The notes: generated from the letters alone by a model not told the origin. Counted from the stretch's first letter, positions 1-9,288 are shown. The stretch: 64,000 nucleotides of DNA from Thermoplasmata archaeon (GCA_029864565.1 JAOTTD010000003.1:1-64000), one strand, 5' to 3'. Program-made: numbers and translations.

Positions 1-52
1 CCACGTTGCCGTCGTTCAGCGGCTCGACCAGCACTACCCTGATGTGTGGCAC
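1..52 (-). CDS. Partial SpoU/TrmJ-type RNA methyltransferase, N-terminus only (GTG start; runs off the window)
   Basis: Reverse strand reads (M)PHIRVVLVEPLNDGNVG, resembling the SpoU/TrmJ N-terminal motif; divergent from truA. Confidence 0.55.
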   Translation of the reverse strand, partial: MPHIRVVLVEPLNDGNV

Positions 53-103
53 GAGACTCGCACAGGCGACGTAGATATATAATCATGCACTCGATGACCG
101 CGT

Positions 104-922
104 GTGAAGGAGACACGGCGCGTAGCGGTCAGGCTTGCCTACGACGGCTCCAGATTCTTCGGCTTTCAGAGACAGCCAGGCAGGTACACCGTGGAAGGGT
201 CGGTGATTAATGCGCTAGAATCCATAGGTGCGGTGAAGTCCGTCAGGGAATGTGGGTTCCGCAGCTCCAGCAGGACTGACAGAGGAGTGAGCGCGCTGGG
301 CAACGTTGTTTCCTTCAAGACGGACTTTTCGTTGGGGTCGTTGTGTTCGGCACTCAATTCCGGGTTGGACGACGTGTGGGCTTACTCAGCGGTGACGGTG
401 GAAGATGACTTCAACCCGAGGTGGGCGAGGCAGAGATGGTACAGATACTTCCTGCCCGTCGCCTCCCAGGATGCGACCGTCTTGCGCGAGGTGGCGCAAT
501 CTTTTGTTGGCACCCACAACTTCTCCCGATTCGCCAGAGTGGATGGAAGAGACCCGGTCAGAACAATCGACTCTATCGCAATTGCCGAATCCGGAACATT
601 CTTCACGATGGACTTCAAAGCGGAGAGCTTCCTGTGGAACATGGTGAGGAGGATGGTCTGGTACATCGATGCTGCAGCGAGCGGAGCCATCGAAGGCGAT
701 AGCTCTCCTCTGGATCCCGGGTATTCACTGCGTAGGACGGGACTTGCGCCGGCGAAGCACCTTTTGTTGATGGATGTGGATTGCGGGATAGATTTCCCTC
801 GCAACCCTAAGGCAGGAAGGGCCGTGCGCCACGAGCTCCAGCGCCGCGTCGTTAGCCTGAGCTTGATGGGCGAGTTCGCGCGCATGCTCCTCGAAACACT
901 GGGACCAGACGATTCTCAGTGA
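104..922 (+). CDS. truA: tRNA pseudouridine synthase A
   Basis: VAVRLAYDGSRFFGFQRQPG and SSRTDRGVSALGNVVSF motifs, catalytic Asp in RTDRGV. Confidence 0.93.
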   Translation: MKETRRVAVRLAYDGSRFFGFQRQPGRYTVEGSVINALESIGAVKSVRECGFRSSSRTDRGVSALGNVVSFKTDFSLGSLCSALNSGLDDVWAYSAVTVEDDFNPRWARQRWYRYFLPVASQDATVLREVAQSFVGTHNFSRFARVDGRDPVRTIDSIAIAESGTFFTMDFKAESFLWNMVRRMVWYIDAAASGAIEGDSSPLDPGYSLRRTGLAPAKHLLLMDVDCGIDFPRNPKAGRAVRHELQRRVVSLSLMGEFARMLLETLGPDDSQ

Positions 923-957
923 AGATTGATATGCCAAATACGAGCTAGCCCCATGCG

Positions 958-1473
958 ATGAAAGTCGCCCTAACAGGAACCCCCGGAGTGGGAAAGACTT
1001 GCGCATCGTCGCTCGTAGGAACCATCGAAGTGGTGAGCGTCCACGAGCTCGCAGAGAAGTGCCATGCCGTAGTGGGGTTCGACGAGGAACGCGACACAGT
1101 CGAGGTCGACATTGACACGTTGGCGGATGCCGTTTCCAGGATCGAAGGAGATGTGATGCTCGAAGGCCATCTCTCCCATCTCCTTGGAGTCGAACAGGCA
1201 ATCGTCCTGAGATGCTCGCCAACCGTGTTGAGGCAACGGCTCGCCGCAAAGGGTTGGAGTGACGCCAAGGTCCGAGAGAATGTGGAGGCCGAGGCGATTG
1301 ACGTGATCCTGATCGAGGCAATCGAAGCGGTCACCCGCGTCTGCGAAATCGACACCAGCAGCATGCGCGTCGAGGACGTGGCACGTGCAATTGAGGAAAT
1401 ACTCTCGGGAGAAAGTGAGAAATATCCAGTGGGACATGTTGACTGGAGCCAGGAGGTCTTTGACTGGTTCTAG
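958..1473 (+). CDS. AK6/Fap7-type adenylate kinase family protein
   Basis: MKVALTGTPGVGKT P-loop, EGHLSHLL, small NMP-kinase-like size. Confidence 0.85.
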   Translation: MKVALTGTPGVGKTCASSLVGTIEVVSVHELAEKCHAVVGFDEERDTVEVDIDTLADAVSRIEGDVMLEGHLSHLLGVEQAIVLRCSPTVLRQRLAAKGWSDAKVRENVEAEAIDVILIEAIEAVTRVCEIDTSSMRVEDVARAIEEILSGESEKYPVGHVDWSQEVFDWF

Positions 1474-1499
1474 ATAGCTACAGAGATGAGGCGGACAAG

Positions 1500-2084
1500 T
1501 TGCTGTCTCCCGCCGCTAAACGCCTCTCTTACTTCAACCCTAACCATCTGTCCATCGCATCCTTGGGGTTTGCGTTCGTAGCGGGAGTCTTCTTCACGTT
1601 GGAGCCATCGGAATACCTGCTCCTGGGCGCCCTAATGGTCGGCGCCAATGGCCTGCTCGACGCCCTGGACGGCAAGGTGGCCAGGCTTAAGGCGACGGAG
1701 TCTAAGCGTGGCGATTTCGTCGACCACGTCATCGACCGTTACGCGGACGTCTTCATTTTGGCAGGCATCGCACTCGGCGCCCATTGCTCGGTATTCGTGG
1801 GACTGTTCGCGATAATCGGTGTGATGCTGGCAAGCTACATGGGAACACAGGCGCAGGCGCTCGGCCTCAGGAGGGAGTATCGCGGTATTCTCGGAAGGGC
1901 CGACAGGCTGGCCCTGCTGATTATCGTTCCGATAGTCCAGTACGTCCTCATGGCCCTTGAAGTAAGCATTGGCGAGGACCTGATTGGATACTCGTTGATA
2001 GGGTGGATGATGCTGTACTTCGGGATAGCTGGGAACGTCACCGCCGTCCAGCGCGCGCACTTGATCTGGAAGTCGCTTCCTTGA
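1500..2084 (+). CDS. CDP-alcohol phosphatidyltransferase (archaetidylinositol phosphate synthase-like)
   Basis: DALDGKVARLKATESKRGDFVDHVIDRYAD (DGxxAR...GxxxDxxxD signature), membrane segments. Confidence 0.88.
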   Translation: MLSPAAKRLSYFNPNHLSIASLGFAFVAGVFFTLEPSEYLLLGALMVGANGLLDALDGKVARLKATESKRGDFVDHVIDRYADVFILAGIALGAHCSVFVGLFAIIGVMLASYMGTQAQALGLRREYRGILGRADRLALLIIVPIVQYVLMALEVSIGEDLIGYSLIGWMMLYFGIAGNVTAVQRAHLIWKSLP

Positions 2085-3177
2085 CTTCCGCCCGCTTCTT
2101 CCTGGGCCTCTTTCCCTTCAGGCGGTAGTACTTCAGCGGATGCCCCATCCACTCCTTGTCACACAGGCTGTCAGGATCGAAGCATATCCCGTAGCTCTTC
2201 ATCGTGCTGCATTCTGGAGGCGTGTATTCGGTCCCCGATATCTCCCCGGTAATGTGCTGTATCTGGTACCTGCTCTTGTTCTCGTCGAAGTCTGCGGATG
2301 TGGCGAAGGTCGAGAGGATGGTTTCCGAATCCATCCCCAGTGTGTGCAGGAAGGCGACAATCGCGAATCTTCCGGTGTGGGGCACGTTTTCTCCCGCTCG
2401 TATCATCTCCAGCAGCTTCCTCATACACGGCGGGAACCTGACAATGCTGACCCTGCCGAAATCCTTCTTGGGCTGCTCGGCCCTTTTCTGTTCGAGCAGC
2501 CGCCCAACCTCCTCGACATCGTCGGCGAGCGATTCGATGATGGAATCGGTGACGGGCAACGGGAGTTCGGATACGATTTTCTCGGTAATCAGCTGCTCGA
2601 TGAGTCTGACGAACCTCTTCTCGTCAATGATGGTCTTCCCTTCTCGAACGTCTTGGTTAACCAACTTCCAGGATCTGCCCTTGATGGCAGAGGAGAACCG
2701 GAGGTAGTCCGAGAAATCGACCGCGAGAGAATCACCCACCGTGTGCACCCGAAGGCCGAGTTCGTATGCGATTCGCTGGACGAAATCTATGCCGCCGTCG
2801 CTCGAAGGAGGCGCTCTTCCCCTCTTCACGCTCCTCTCCTTCGCCCGCTCTACTTCGCCGCTGAGCCTCGCATTCGCGAGCTTCGCCTCGGCGATCGCAT
2901 ATCTGCGAACGAACTTCTCATCCCCGAGGCAGGAAACCAACATCCTCGCGACGGGGTAGCTGAGCAGCTCGTTGAGCGCGTCCATCTCCGTCGCGATGGG
3001 CCTCTCCACTACCTTGGCGAACTCGACAGCTTCGAGCACCCTCTCCTTTCCGAGGGCCCTCGCCCTTTCGTACGCCAAGCTGGATATGAGGCTGTCAAGG
3101 GTCACTCCCTTCAGCCTGAGTAGGTCTGCTGACTCCTTGAGGAACGGATATCTTGCCGCCGTCTTCTGATCCAACAT
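2038..3177 (-). CDS. priL: DNA primase large subunit
   Basis: FPPCMRKLLEMIRAGENVPHTGRFAIVAFLHTLGM and C-terminal Cys motifs typical of archaeal PriL Fe-S domain. Confidence 0.9.
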   Translation of the reverse strand: MLDQKTAARYPFLKESADLLRLKGVTLDSLISSLAYERARALGKERVLEAVEFAKVVERPIATEMDALNELLSYPVARMLVSCLGDEKFVRRYAIAEAKLANARLSGEVERAKERSVKRGRAPPSSDGGIDFVQRIAYELGLRVHTVGDSLAVDFSDYLRFSSAIKGRSWKLVNQDVREGKTIIDEKRFVRLIEQLITEKIVSELPLPVTDSIIESLADDVEEVGRLLEQKRAEQPKKDFGRVSIVRFPPCMRKLLEMIRAGENVPHTGRFAIVAFLHTLGMDSETILSTFATSADFDENKSRYQIQHITGEISGTEYTPPECSTMKSYGICFDPDSLCDKEWMGHPLKYYRLKGKRPRKKRAEVKEATSRSSARAGRR

Positions 3178-3230
3178 CGCACCAGCTCGACCACGGGATG
3201 AATCGGACGGTCAATACTATAAGTTGACTG

Positions 3231-4868
3231 TTACTCTGCGTCTACTTCGTCCAAAGACAGGAGCCGCCTGGCAGCCTTCTCGGCGTCGCCGCCTCCCAGC
3301 AGGCCCCAGACCTCTTTCGAGTCCGTGAACGGCCTATTGCGCACGATTGCCATCGCCCTCCGCTTGCCTATGCCTGGAATCGCCTCGAGCATGGACAAGC
3401 TGGCGGTATTGACCGCGGTCGGATATACGATGCCGATGACACTCTTCGGTCCCCTGCCGACAACGGAAACGTCCACCCATCTCCCAACCCCGTAGGAATA
3501 AGGCAGACCAACGAGTATGGGGTAGGTTCCCACCTGCCTGCCGAAAGTCCTGCCGCCTTCTCGTAGCTCAGTGTATACGGAGGAGATTATCGTCCCGTTC
3601 GGGACGATTCGTTCCAGCATAGGCAGGTCTATCTGTTCCCTCACGAACCGCTTGAACCTCAGGAATTGGCTCTTATGTTTTACGCCGGGGCAATCCTGGC
3701 GAACCGGTATAACCTGGCGTATGTTCGTTCGTCTCAACCTAAGCCCCTCGGAGGCTATGTCCCGAAGGAAATCGGCATTCAGGTCGTAGGTCTCCTTGGT
3801 CTCGCCCTTGAGCCCGCAGAGGAAGTTGATGCCAGGAAGGACGAGTGGCAGGCCGGTTGGGCCCTTCGACGAGCCGACCGCGTTGATTATCCTCGTAGCC
3901 TCGAGCACATCCTGCGGAGTGGCGTTGAGGTTGTTCGCCTTCGCCACTTCGGGGTCAGCACTCTCCAAACCGAGCGCGAGAACATTCCCTCCAGTGCAAT
4001 GCTCGGCAATGGCTTTAGTCACCTCTATCGCCTCAGCTGGATGAGCGGCTATCACTGCGGGGTTCGCATTGTCTAAATGGAACACTGTGGGCCTGACGAC
4101 CTTCCGGATGGACCTGAGCAGGCGGCCTACTACGTCGCTGTTGGGCACCGGTGTTTCAGTCTCGCCGACCCCCTTCGCCATGTACGAGTACACGCACGTC
4201 TGAGCGCCTAGGCGCAAGTTCCGGACGCCAATGTTGGCAAGGACCTCCGCCTCGGCGAGGATGTCTTCCGGGGCTCGGAACTCTGGTCTTCCCTGGAGTG
4301 GCTCGATGCAGAACGCGCAGCCGCCTGATCCATACCTTACGCAGCCTCTGTACATCTGCATCTCGGCGATGAGAGGGCCGCCATGGTCTGGGTGGAACGT
4401 GCACGCGCGCGCGCCCTTCAAGAGCCATCTGTTCCACTCGCTCGCGGTACGCTTTCTGCCAGAGGCCCCTCCTGCGACGAGCAGATCATAGACATACGCA
4501 TCCGGATCACCGGACACGGTTTCGTAGAATGAGTCTGCAACCGTCTTGGAGGCCCTTTCGCTTGTCACTCCAAGGCTAACAATCGAATCTCCCTTGAATC
4601 CCTGGCCGATCTCGAACAGCTCGCGGTCACTCGCAGGCATGCCTCGGAGATACTTGCCCGGGACCCCTATGTGGCGTATGGCCACCAACAATTCGAATGC
4701 ACGCATGTCCAAGGTGCCCGCGCGCCACTGGTCGATGGTCGCATATCTCACTTCCGACCCTGCCTCGACCATCGCGCCGAACACGAGCCGCGCGTACGGA
4801 GCTATGAACGGGGGCACTCCGAGACATGAAGGCTCATCCGTGTAGCCGTCCAGCACGAGGGCCCTCAT
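3231..4868 (-). CDS. Radical SAM protein (COG1031-like) with C-terminal helix-hairpin-helix
   Basis: MYRGCVRYGSGGCAFCIEP Cys motif; C-terminal LEAIPGIGKRRAMAIVRNRPF HhH. Confidence 0.82.
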   Translation of the reverse strand: MRALVLDGYTDEPSCLGVPPFIAPYARLVFGAMVEAGSEVRYATIDQWRAGTLDMRAFELLVAIRHIGVPGKYLRGMPASDRELFEIGQGFKGDSIVSLGVTSERASKTVADSFYETVSGDPDAYVYDLLVAGGASGRKRTASEWNRWLLKGARACTFHPDHGGPLIAEMQMYRGCVRYGSGGCAFCIEPLQGRPEFRAPEDILAEAEVLANIGVRNLRLGAQTCVYSYMAKGVGETETPVPNSDVVGRLLRSIRKVVRPTVFHLDNANPAVIAAHPAEAIEVTKAIAEHCTGGNVLALGLESADPEVAKANNLNATPQDVLEATRIINAVGSSKGPTGLPLVLPGINFLCGLKGETKETYDLNADFLRDIASEGLRLRRTNIRQVIPVRQDCPGVKHKSQFLRFKRFVREQIDLPMLERIVPNGTIISSVYTELREGGRTFGRQVGTYPILVGLPYSYGVGRWVDVSVVGRGPKSVIGIVYPTAVNTASLSMLEAIPGIGKRRAMAIVRNRPFTDSKEVWGLLGGGDAEKAARRLLSLDEVDAE

Positions 4869-5086
4869 AGAGTCGGGCTATTGCCTCCGCCCGTGATATA
4901 TGATTCGCGGCCCTATCTCTGGTGGTCCGATTCAATACCTCGTGTACCATGGCAATGTATTAATCCGCCGAATTGTTCTCCAATGGTTGGCTGTTAGCAT
5001 AAGAAAGCCGTTAAGAAATTGTCAGAAATCAGAGATGGTCGCAACGACTTTCGACGAAACGCCAATGAACAAAGGGTAGGGATCGA

Positions 5087-6511
5087 ATGGCAAAATCCAA
5101 AACCGTCAAGAAGAAGCCTTCGAAGAAGGCACCTGCCAAGAAGGCGGGAACGAAGAAGGCGGCGGCTCCGAAGAAGGTGTCCGTCGAAGACTTGCTGAAG
5201 AAGGCCTATGAGCCAGCAAGACTGGCCATGGCATATCACCCGTTCTACGGGGGTAAGATCGAGATAGTGTCGAAATGCGTGGTTCGCGACTTCAACGACT
5301 TCGCAATCTGGTACACTCCGGGCGTCGCAGAGCCTTGCAAGGCGATACAGAAGAACAAGCAACTGTCATACGTGCACACAAACCGGTGGAACACAGTCGG
5401 CGTGATTTCCGACGGCACCCGTGTGCTCGGACTGGGGGATATCGGCCCAGAGGCCGGCATGCCAGTCATGGAGGGCAAATCGCTGCTCTTCAAGTATCTG
5501 GGAGGCGTCGACGCGTTCCCGCTGTGCCTCGGCACGAAGGATCCCGAGGAGTTCATAAAGACCGTCAAGTACCTTCAGCCATCCCTCGGAGGGATCAACC
5601 TCGAGGACATCTCCCAACCGAAGTGCTTCTACATACTGGAGCGACTCCGAGAGGAGTGCGAGATCCCGGTCTGGCACGATGACCAACAGGGCACGGGCAC
5701 GATCGTCGCGGCGGGCGCTATCAACGCAGCGAAGATAGTCGGCAAGAAGCCATCACAGATGAAGGCGGTTTTCATCGGTGCGGGCGCGGCGAACATCGCG
5801 ATATCGAGGATCATGCAGATCTCTGGCTACAAGTGGGAGAACATGATCATGTGCGATTCAAAGGGGTCGCTGCATATGGGCAGGAAAGACGTGAAGGCGG
5901 ATTACAAGGAGAAATGGTTCATGTGCGAGCACTCGAACAAAGATGACGTCGTCGGGCCCGTCCCTACAGCCATGAAGGGCGCCGACATCGTTGTCGCTGC
6001 CTCAAAACCAGGCCCGGGAACAGTAAAGCCGGAATGGATTAAGGGCATGGCGGACGACTCGATCGTCTTCGCGACCGCCAACCCAATACCCGAGATCTGG
6101 CCGTGGGAGGCGAAGGAGGCTGGCGCTAGGATCGTCGCCACTGGCAGGTCCGACTTCCCGAACCAGGTCAACAACTCGCTCGGCTTCCCTGGAATTTTCA
6201 GGGGAACACTGGATGTCAAAGCCAAGACCATTTCGGATACGATGTGCCTCGCAGCTGTGCTCGAGCTGGCAAAGACCGCGGAGGACAATGGTCTCAGAGA
6301 GGACTACATCGTCCCGACCATGGATGAGTGGGAGGTTTTCCCAAGGGAGGCAGCCGCCGTTGGCATGGCCGCAATGAAGGAAGGGCTCGCCAGGGAGAAA
6401 CACAGCAGGAAGACACTGTATGAGAAGGCCGAAGCCATCATCGGGCGCGCGAGGAGCGAGACTAAATACCTCATGAAGGGCAAGTTCATCCTGCCGCCAC
6501 CCAAGGTTTGA
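5087..6511 (+). CDS. Malic enzyme (NAD(P)-dependent malate dehydrogenase, decarboxylating) with Lys/Ala-rich N-terminal tail
   Basis: WYTPGVAEPCKAI, VWHDDQQGTGTIVAAGAINA, FIGAGAANIAISR motifs. Confidence 0.93.
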   Translation: MAKSKTVKKKPSKKAPAKKAGTKKAAAPKKVSVEDLLKKAYEPARLAMAYHPFYGGKIEIVSKCVVRDFNDFAIWYTPGVAEPCKAIQKNKQLSYVHTNRWNTVGVISDGTRVLGLGDIGPEAGMPVMEGKSLLFKYLGGVDAFPLCLGTKDPEEFIKTVKYLQPSLGGINLEDISQPKCFYILERLREECEIPVWHDDQQGTGTIVAAGAINAAKIVGKKPSQMKAVFIGAGAANIAISRIMQISGYKWENMIMCDSKGSLHMGRKDVKADYKEKWFMCEHSNKDDVVGPVPTAMKGADIVVAASKPGPGTVKPEWIKGMADDSIVFATANPIPEIWPWEAKEAGARIVATGRSDFPNQVNNSLGFPGIFRGTLDVKAKTISDTMCLAAVLELAKTAEDNGLREDYIVPTMDEWEVFPREAAAVGMAAMKEGLAREKHSRKTLYEKAEAIIGRARSETKYLMKGKFILPPPKV

Positions 6512-6628
6512 ATCGCGGCTTCGGTGTCACAAACGACGACCCGCTGAAACCATTTCCGTCAAACCACTTGTCCTGTTTCTGCCCACCTCTGTCAGATCAG
6601 AAGATATTGGGCGACGGGCCAGGAAATC

Positions 6629-7040
6629 CTATGATCGACATCTGCACGTGTTGCTGAACACGTTTCCACATCTGGGGCATTGGCCGGCCTCCGGCCTGCA
6701 AGTGTGCCCACAGTGAGTGCACGTCCTCTCAATGGAATGATCACTGGCTTGCAGATTTGTCACCTCTTGACGGCGTTTCGGAGTCCATTCTGCCATTGGA
6801 GAGAGCGTTGAGGACAGGACAGCGAGTTCCAGCCCCCGTCCGAATCGACGGGACAGTGCAGGTTTCTTCCTGCGGCGCCTTCACTTGTGTCCTTTCGCCT
6901 GGCAACCGGAGGCGCGCCCGTTGTCCGACATCGGTCATAAGCCAGGAAGAACCATCCTCGCGGTATTCGTGCCTGATGTATCTCTCGACATCTTCGTTCT
7001 TGGCTACGCGATCTGGCCGGAGCAGGTAAGGTCCGAACAT
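6629..7040 (-). pseudogene. Frameshifted multi-zinc-ribbon protein remnant
   Basis: Frame 1: MFGPYLLR...KNEDVERYIRHEYREDGSSWLMTDVGQ...KAPQEETC; frame 2: LHCPVDSDGGWNSLSCPQ; frame 3: MAEWTPKRRQEV...ERTCTHCGHTCRPEAGQCPRCGNVFSNTCRCRS*. Three frames read in order on the same strand. Confidence 0.55.
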
Positions 7041-7287
7041 TATTGAACTCGCCCCCTAGTCCTCATCTCTGTACTCATCCAGATTTCGAAGAGCGCAGGG
7101 TTATGCGCTCGCTTAATCCGAGCCCTGCCAAGAGTTATTGCCTTCGTGCCGGACATTTTCAACCGCCTCTTGCTAAACCACAATGACATCTTTAGTTAAT
7201 AAAACCTTCGTTTTAGTAAGAAAGCATTGGTATTATAATGAAAAGAGTTATAACACAGTGCTACTATACATTTCAGTGGTGCGTGCG

Positions 7288-7905
7288 ATGAAGGCCGTCA
7301 AAACTATCAAGGACCCCGAGGCTTTTGAGATACTGGCCGATGAGACGCGGAGGAGGATAATCTATCTCCTCAAGGTGAAGGAGATGACCGTCAGCCAGAT
7401 GGCGCCCGAACTGGGCCTGACGGTCCAGGCGATCTACCATCACATAAGGAAGATGAAGAAGGTCGGTGTTGTGGAAGTGGCTCGAGAGGAGCGAGTCGGC
7501 CATTTCATAGAGACGTATTACAGATCTGCCGCCGAGATGTTCCATCTCTCATGTGGGGAGACCAAGGGGAGCAAGGCGAACGAGGAGTTGACCAAGAACG
7601 CGATAGATGGGCTGGCTAGACTGGGACTGATATCGAAGCCAGACACGAAAACCGTGAAGGAGATCGCTCGCCTCGCCGACGAGATCGACGAGTGCTGCGG
7701 CGCGAGCAAATGGAACGACCCGATCGAAGACTTGGACGATGTCGGATTCTTCGTCAAGCAGGTGATGCTCGAATACGCGCATCTCATTACCGAGAATGAC
7801 AAGAGCCACAATAAGCGGGCCGAGAAGAAGGATGAGCTGAGGAGACTTCTGCGATCGTGCTGCCCGCCCAAAGCGAAGAAGCGGAAGAAGACCAGCAAGA
7901 AATGA
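7288..7905 (+). CDS. ArsR-type winged HTH transcriptional regulator
   Basis: FEILADETRRRIIYLLKVKEMTVSQMAPELGLTVQAIYHHIRKMKKVGVV; upstream start chosen at ATG 7288; Lys-rich C-terminus; paralogue at 57215-57805. Confidence 0.85.
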   Translation: MKAVKTIKDPEAFEILADETRRRIIYLLKVKEMTVSQMAPELGLTVQAIYHHIRKMKKVGVVEVAREERVGHFIETYYRSAAEMFHLSCGETKGSKANEELTKNAIDGLARLGLISKPDTKTVKEIARLADEIDECCGASKWNDPIEDLDDVGFFVKQVMLEYAHLITENDKSHNKRAEKKDELRRLLRSCCPPKAKKRKKTSKK

Positions 7906-7930
7906 ACCCGTAAGTCCGTCGAGTCCTGGA

Positions 7931-8197
7931 TCAGAGTAGTCCCATCTGGACGATCTCTACGCTCTGGACGCCTGCGACCGCCGCAAGGGCAGCCTCAACA
8001 GTTTCGGCGCCGCCTTCCTTGTCCTCAAGGATGACCAGCACGTGAAGGGCTTGCAGGCCGAACGCAACTGGTTTCTTTTCGGAAGCCTTCAGCTTAGCTC
8101 CCTCTGGCAGAGACTTCGTGATGTCCGCGAGGAGCTCATCGAGATTGACATCGAGGCCATCTGGTAGGACTCTGTACTGCAGCGCCACGTCTCCCAC
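7931..8197 (-). CDS. Translation elongation factor 1-beta
   Basis: Whole protein matches archaeal aEF-1beta pattern (ITKSLPEGAKL...KPVAFGLQALHVLVILEDKEGGAE). Confidence 0.92.
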   Translation of the reverse strand: MGDVALQYRVLPDGLDVNLDELLADITKSLPEGAKLKASEKKPVAFGLQALHVLVILEDKEGGAETVEAALAAVAGVQSVEIVQMGLL

Positions 8198-8206
8198 GAA
8201 ATCACC

Positions 8207-8377
8207 TCACGGGCCACAGAAGCCGCATTCAGGGCACGTATACTTCACGCTCTGGTCCCTGCACTTCGTGCATCTGCCTATGGTGCTCCTGCCGCAGCTG
8301 GGACACGGAAAAGTCGTCTCCGAGCTCCTGACGAGACGCACTCCGCAAGATGAACAAGCCTTCTCCTGGCCGGTCAA
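8207..8377 (-). CDS. Small zinc-ribbon RNA-binding-type protein (DUF1610/HVO_2753-like), TTG start, 56 aa
   Basis: Own translation of reverse strand: LTGQEKACSSCGVRLVRSSETTFPCPSCGRSTIGRCTKCRDQSVKYTCPECGFCGP*; directly upstream of aEF-1beta; below the ORF-track length cutoff. Confidence 0.85.
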   Translation of the reverse strand: MTGQEKACSSCGVRLVRSSETTFPCPSCGRSTIGRCTKCRDQSVKYTCPECGFCGP

Positions 8378-8820
8378 ACCCTTCTACCTCGGGGTTGAGG
8401 AATATGCTATCTGTATATAACACCTGCTGATGTCTTCGAAACCTGGAGTGATGGCGCAGGACATTTTCCGAAGAGAGGGCGAATCCTCTCCTTGAATTCA
8501 CGGCCATCCGATAATAGTCCTGGATGGTGATGCACAGACACAGATGGGGGCCAGCATGAGAAAGGCCTGCATCGGTTGCGGTGGGAGACTGCGGTAGTCA
8601 TGGCAAGACTTCGCTAGCGATAGGTACAAAACTCTTGCTGAGCAATGACATTTTATAAGTGGTAAATAATTATACAAATGTATATTTATATGGGATAAAT
8701 GAGGCGCTCCTCGCCAATAGCCGTAAACTCGGCAAGTATTATATATCAGAATAGACTACACGCCCTGCTAAAGCAGCCTCGGGTATCCGCGCCGCCTACG
8801 GGCCCGTAGCTCAGCTAGGT

Positions 8821-8860
8821 AGGAATCTCATGCATTCTCTATGTATAGGACTCCCTAGAA
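8821..8860 (+). other. Non-canonical tRNA intron, 40 nt, D-loop
   Basis: BHB-like: central helix CTAG(8815-8818)/CTAG(8855-8858), bulges GTA(8819-8821) and AAA(8859-8861), inner helix GGA(8822-8824)/TCC(8852-8854); cutting after second bulge nt restores AGGT|AGAGC. Confidence 0.82.
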
Positions 8861-8899
8861 AGAGCATCTGCCTTTTAAGCAGGTGGCCCGGGGTTCGAA

Positions 8900-8929
8900 T
8901 GACTATGCCTTACAGACTAGTCTCGAAAA
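8900..8929 (+). other. Non-canonical tRNA intron, 30 nt, T-loop
   Basis: BHB-like: outer T-stem CGGGG/CCCCG, central helix TTCG(8894-8897)/CGAA(8924-8927), bulges AAT(8898-8900) and AAT(8928-8930), inner helix GACTA(8901-8905)/TAGTC(8918-8922); cuts restore TTCGAA|T. Confidence 0.82.
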
Positions 8930-9024
8930 TCCCCGCGGGCCCGCCAGGTGGCGTACCGAGAGTTACCAAAGTGAGGGTGGAGATGGACTATTACGACTTG
9001 TTCGATTCTGCACTCGCGGGGTGA

Positions 9025-9288
9025 TTGGAAATGACCGAAGAATTCAATGTGTTGGAGCATGAGCTCGTTCCTGAGCATCATCTCCTTCCGGAGAAGGAGG
9101 TCGAGAAGGTCCTTAAACAACTTGACCTCGGAAAGGACCAGCTCCCCAAGATGAGACTGTCCGACCCGTGTATACGCGCGCTCGACGCGATATGTGGGCC
9201 GGTCGAAGAGGGAATGATCGTGAAGATAGTCAGGCGGAGCGACACCAGCGGCATGTCGGTCTGTTACCGGCTTGTTGTTCGAGGGTGA
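9025..9288 (+). CDS. rpoH: DNA-directed RNA polymerase subunit H
   Basis: [27 protein letters not shown]...[14 protein letters not shown] archaeal Rpo5/RpoH signature. Confidence 0.93.
   Translation: MEMTEEFNVLEHELVPEHHLLPEKEVEKVLKQLDLGKDQLPKMRLSDPCIRALDAICGPVEEGMIVKIVRRSDTSGMSVCYRLVVRG

Larger units (their letters stand above)
8800..8946 (+). tRNA. tRNA-Lys(TTT), with CCA encoded, interrupted by two introns (8821-8860 and 8900-8929)
   Basis: Spliced product GGGCCCGTAGCTCAGCTAGGTAGAGCATCTGCCTTTTAAGCAGGTGGCCCGGGGTTCGAATCCCCGCGGGCCCGCCA folds as a full cloverleaf with anticodon TTT. Confidence 0.9.

Noticed and set aside
2140-3123. 327-aa plus-strand ORF
   Set aside because: Lies antisense to priL, which has clear family motifs; the product has no recognisable domain. 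Shadow ORF from GC-rich codon usage.
8556-8597. MRKACIGCGGRLR* mini-ORF
   Set aside because: Looks like a zinc-ribbon N-terminus but is only 13 codons; too short to support as gene or remnant.
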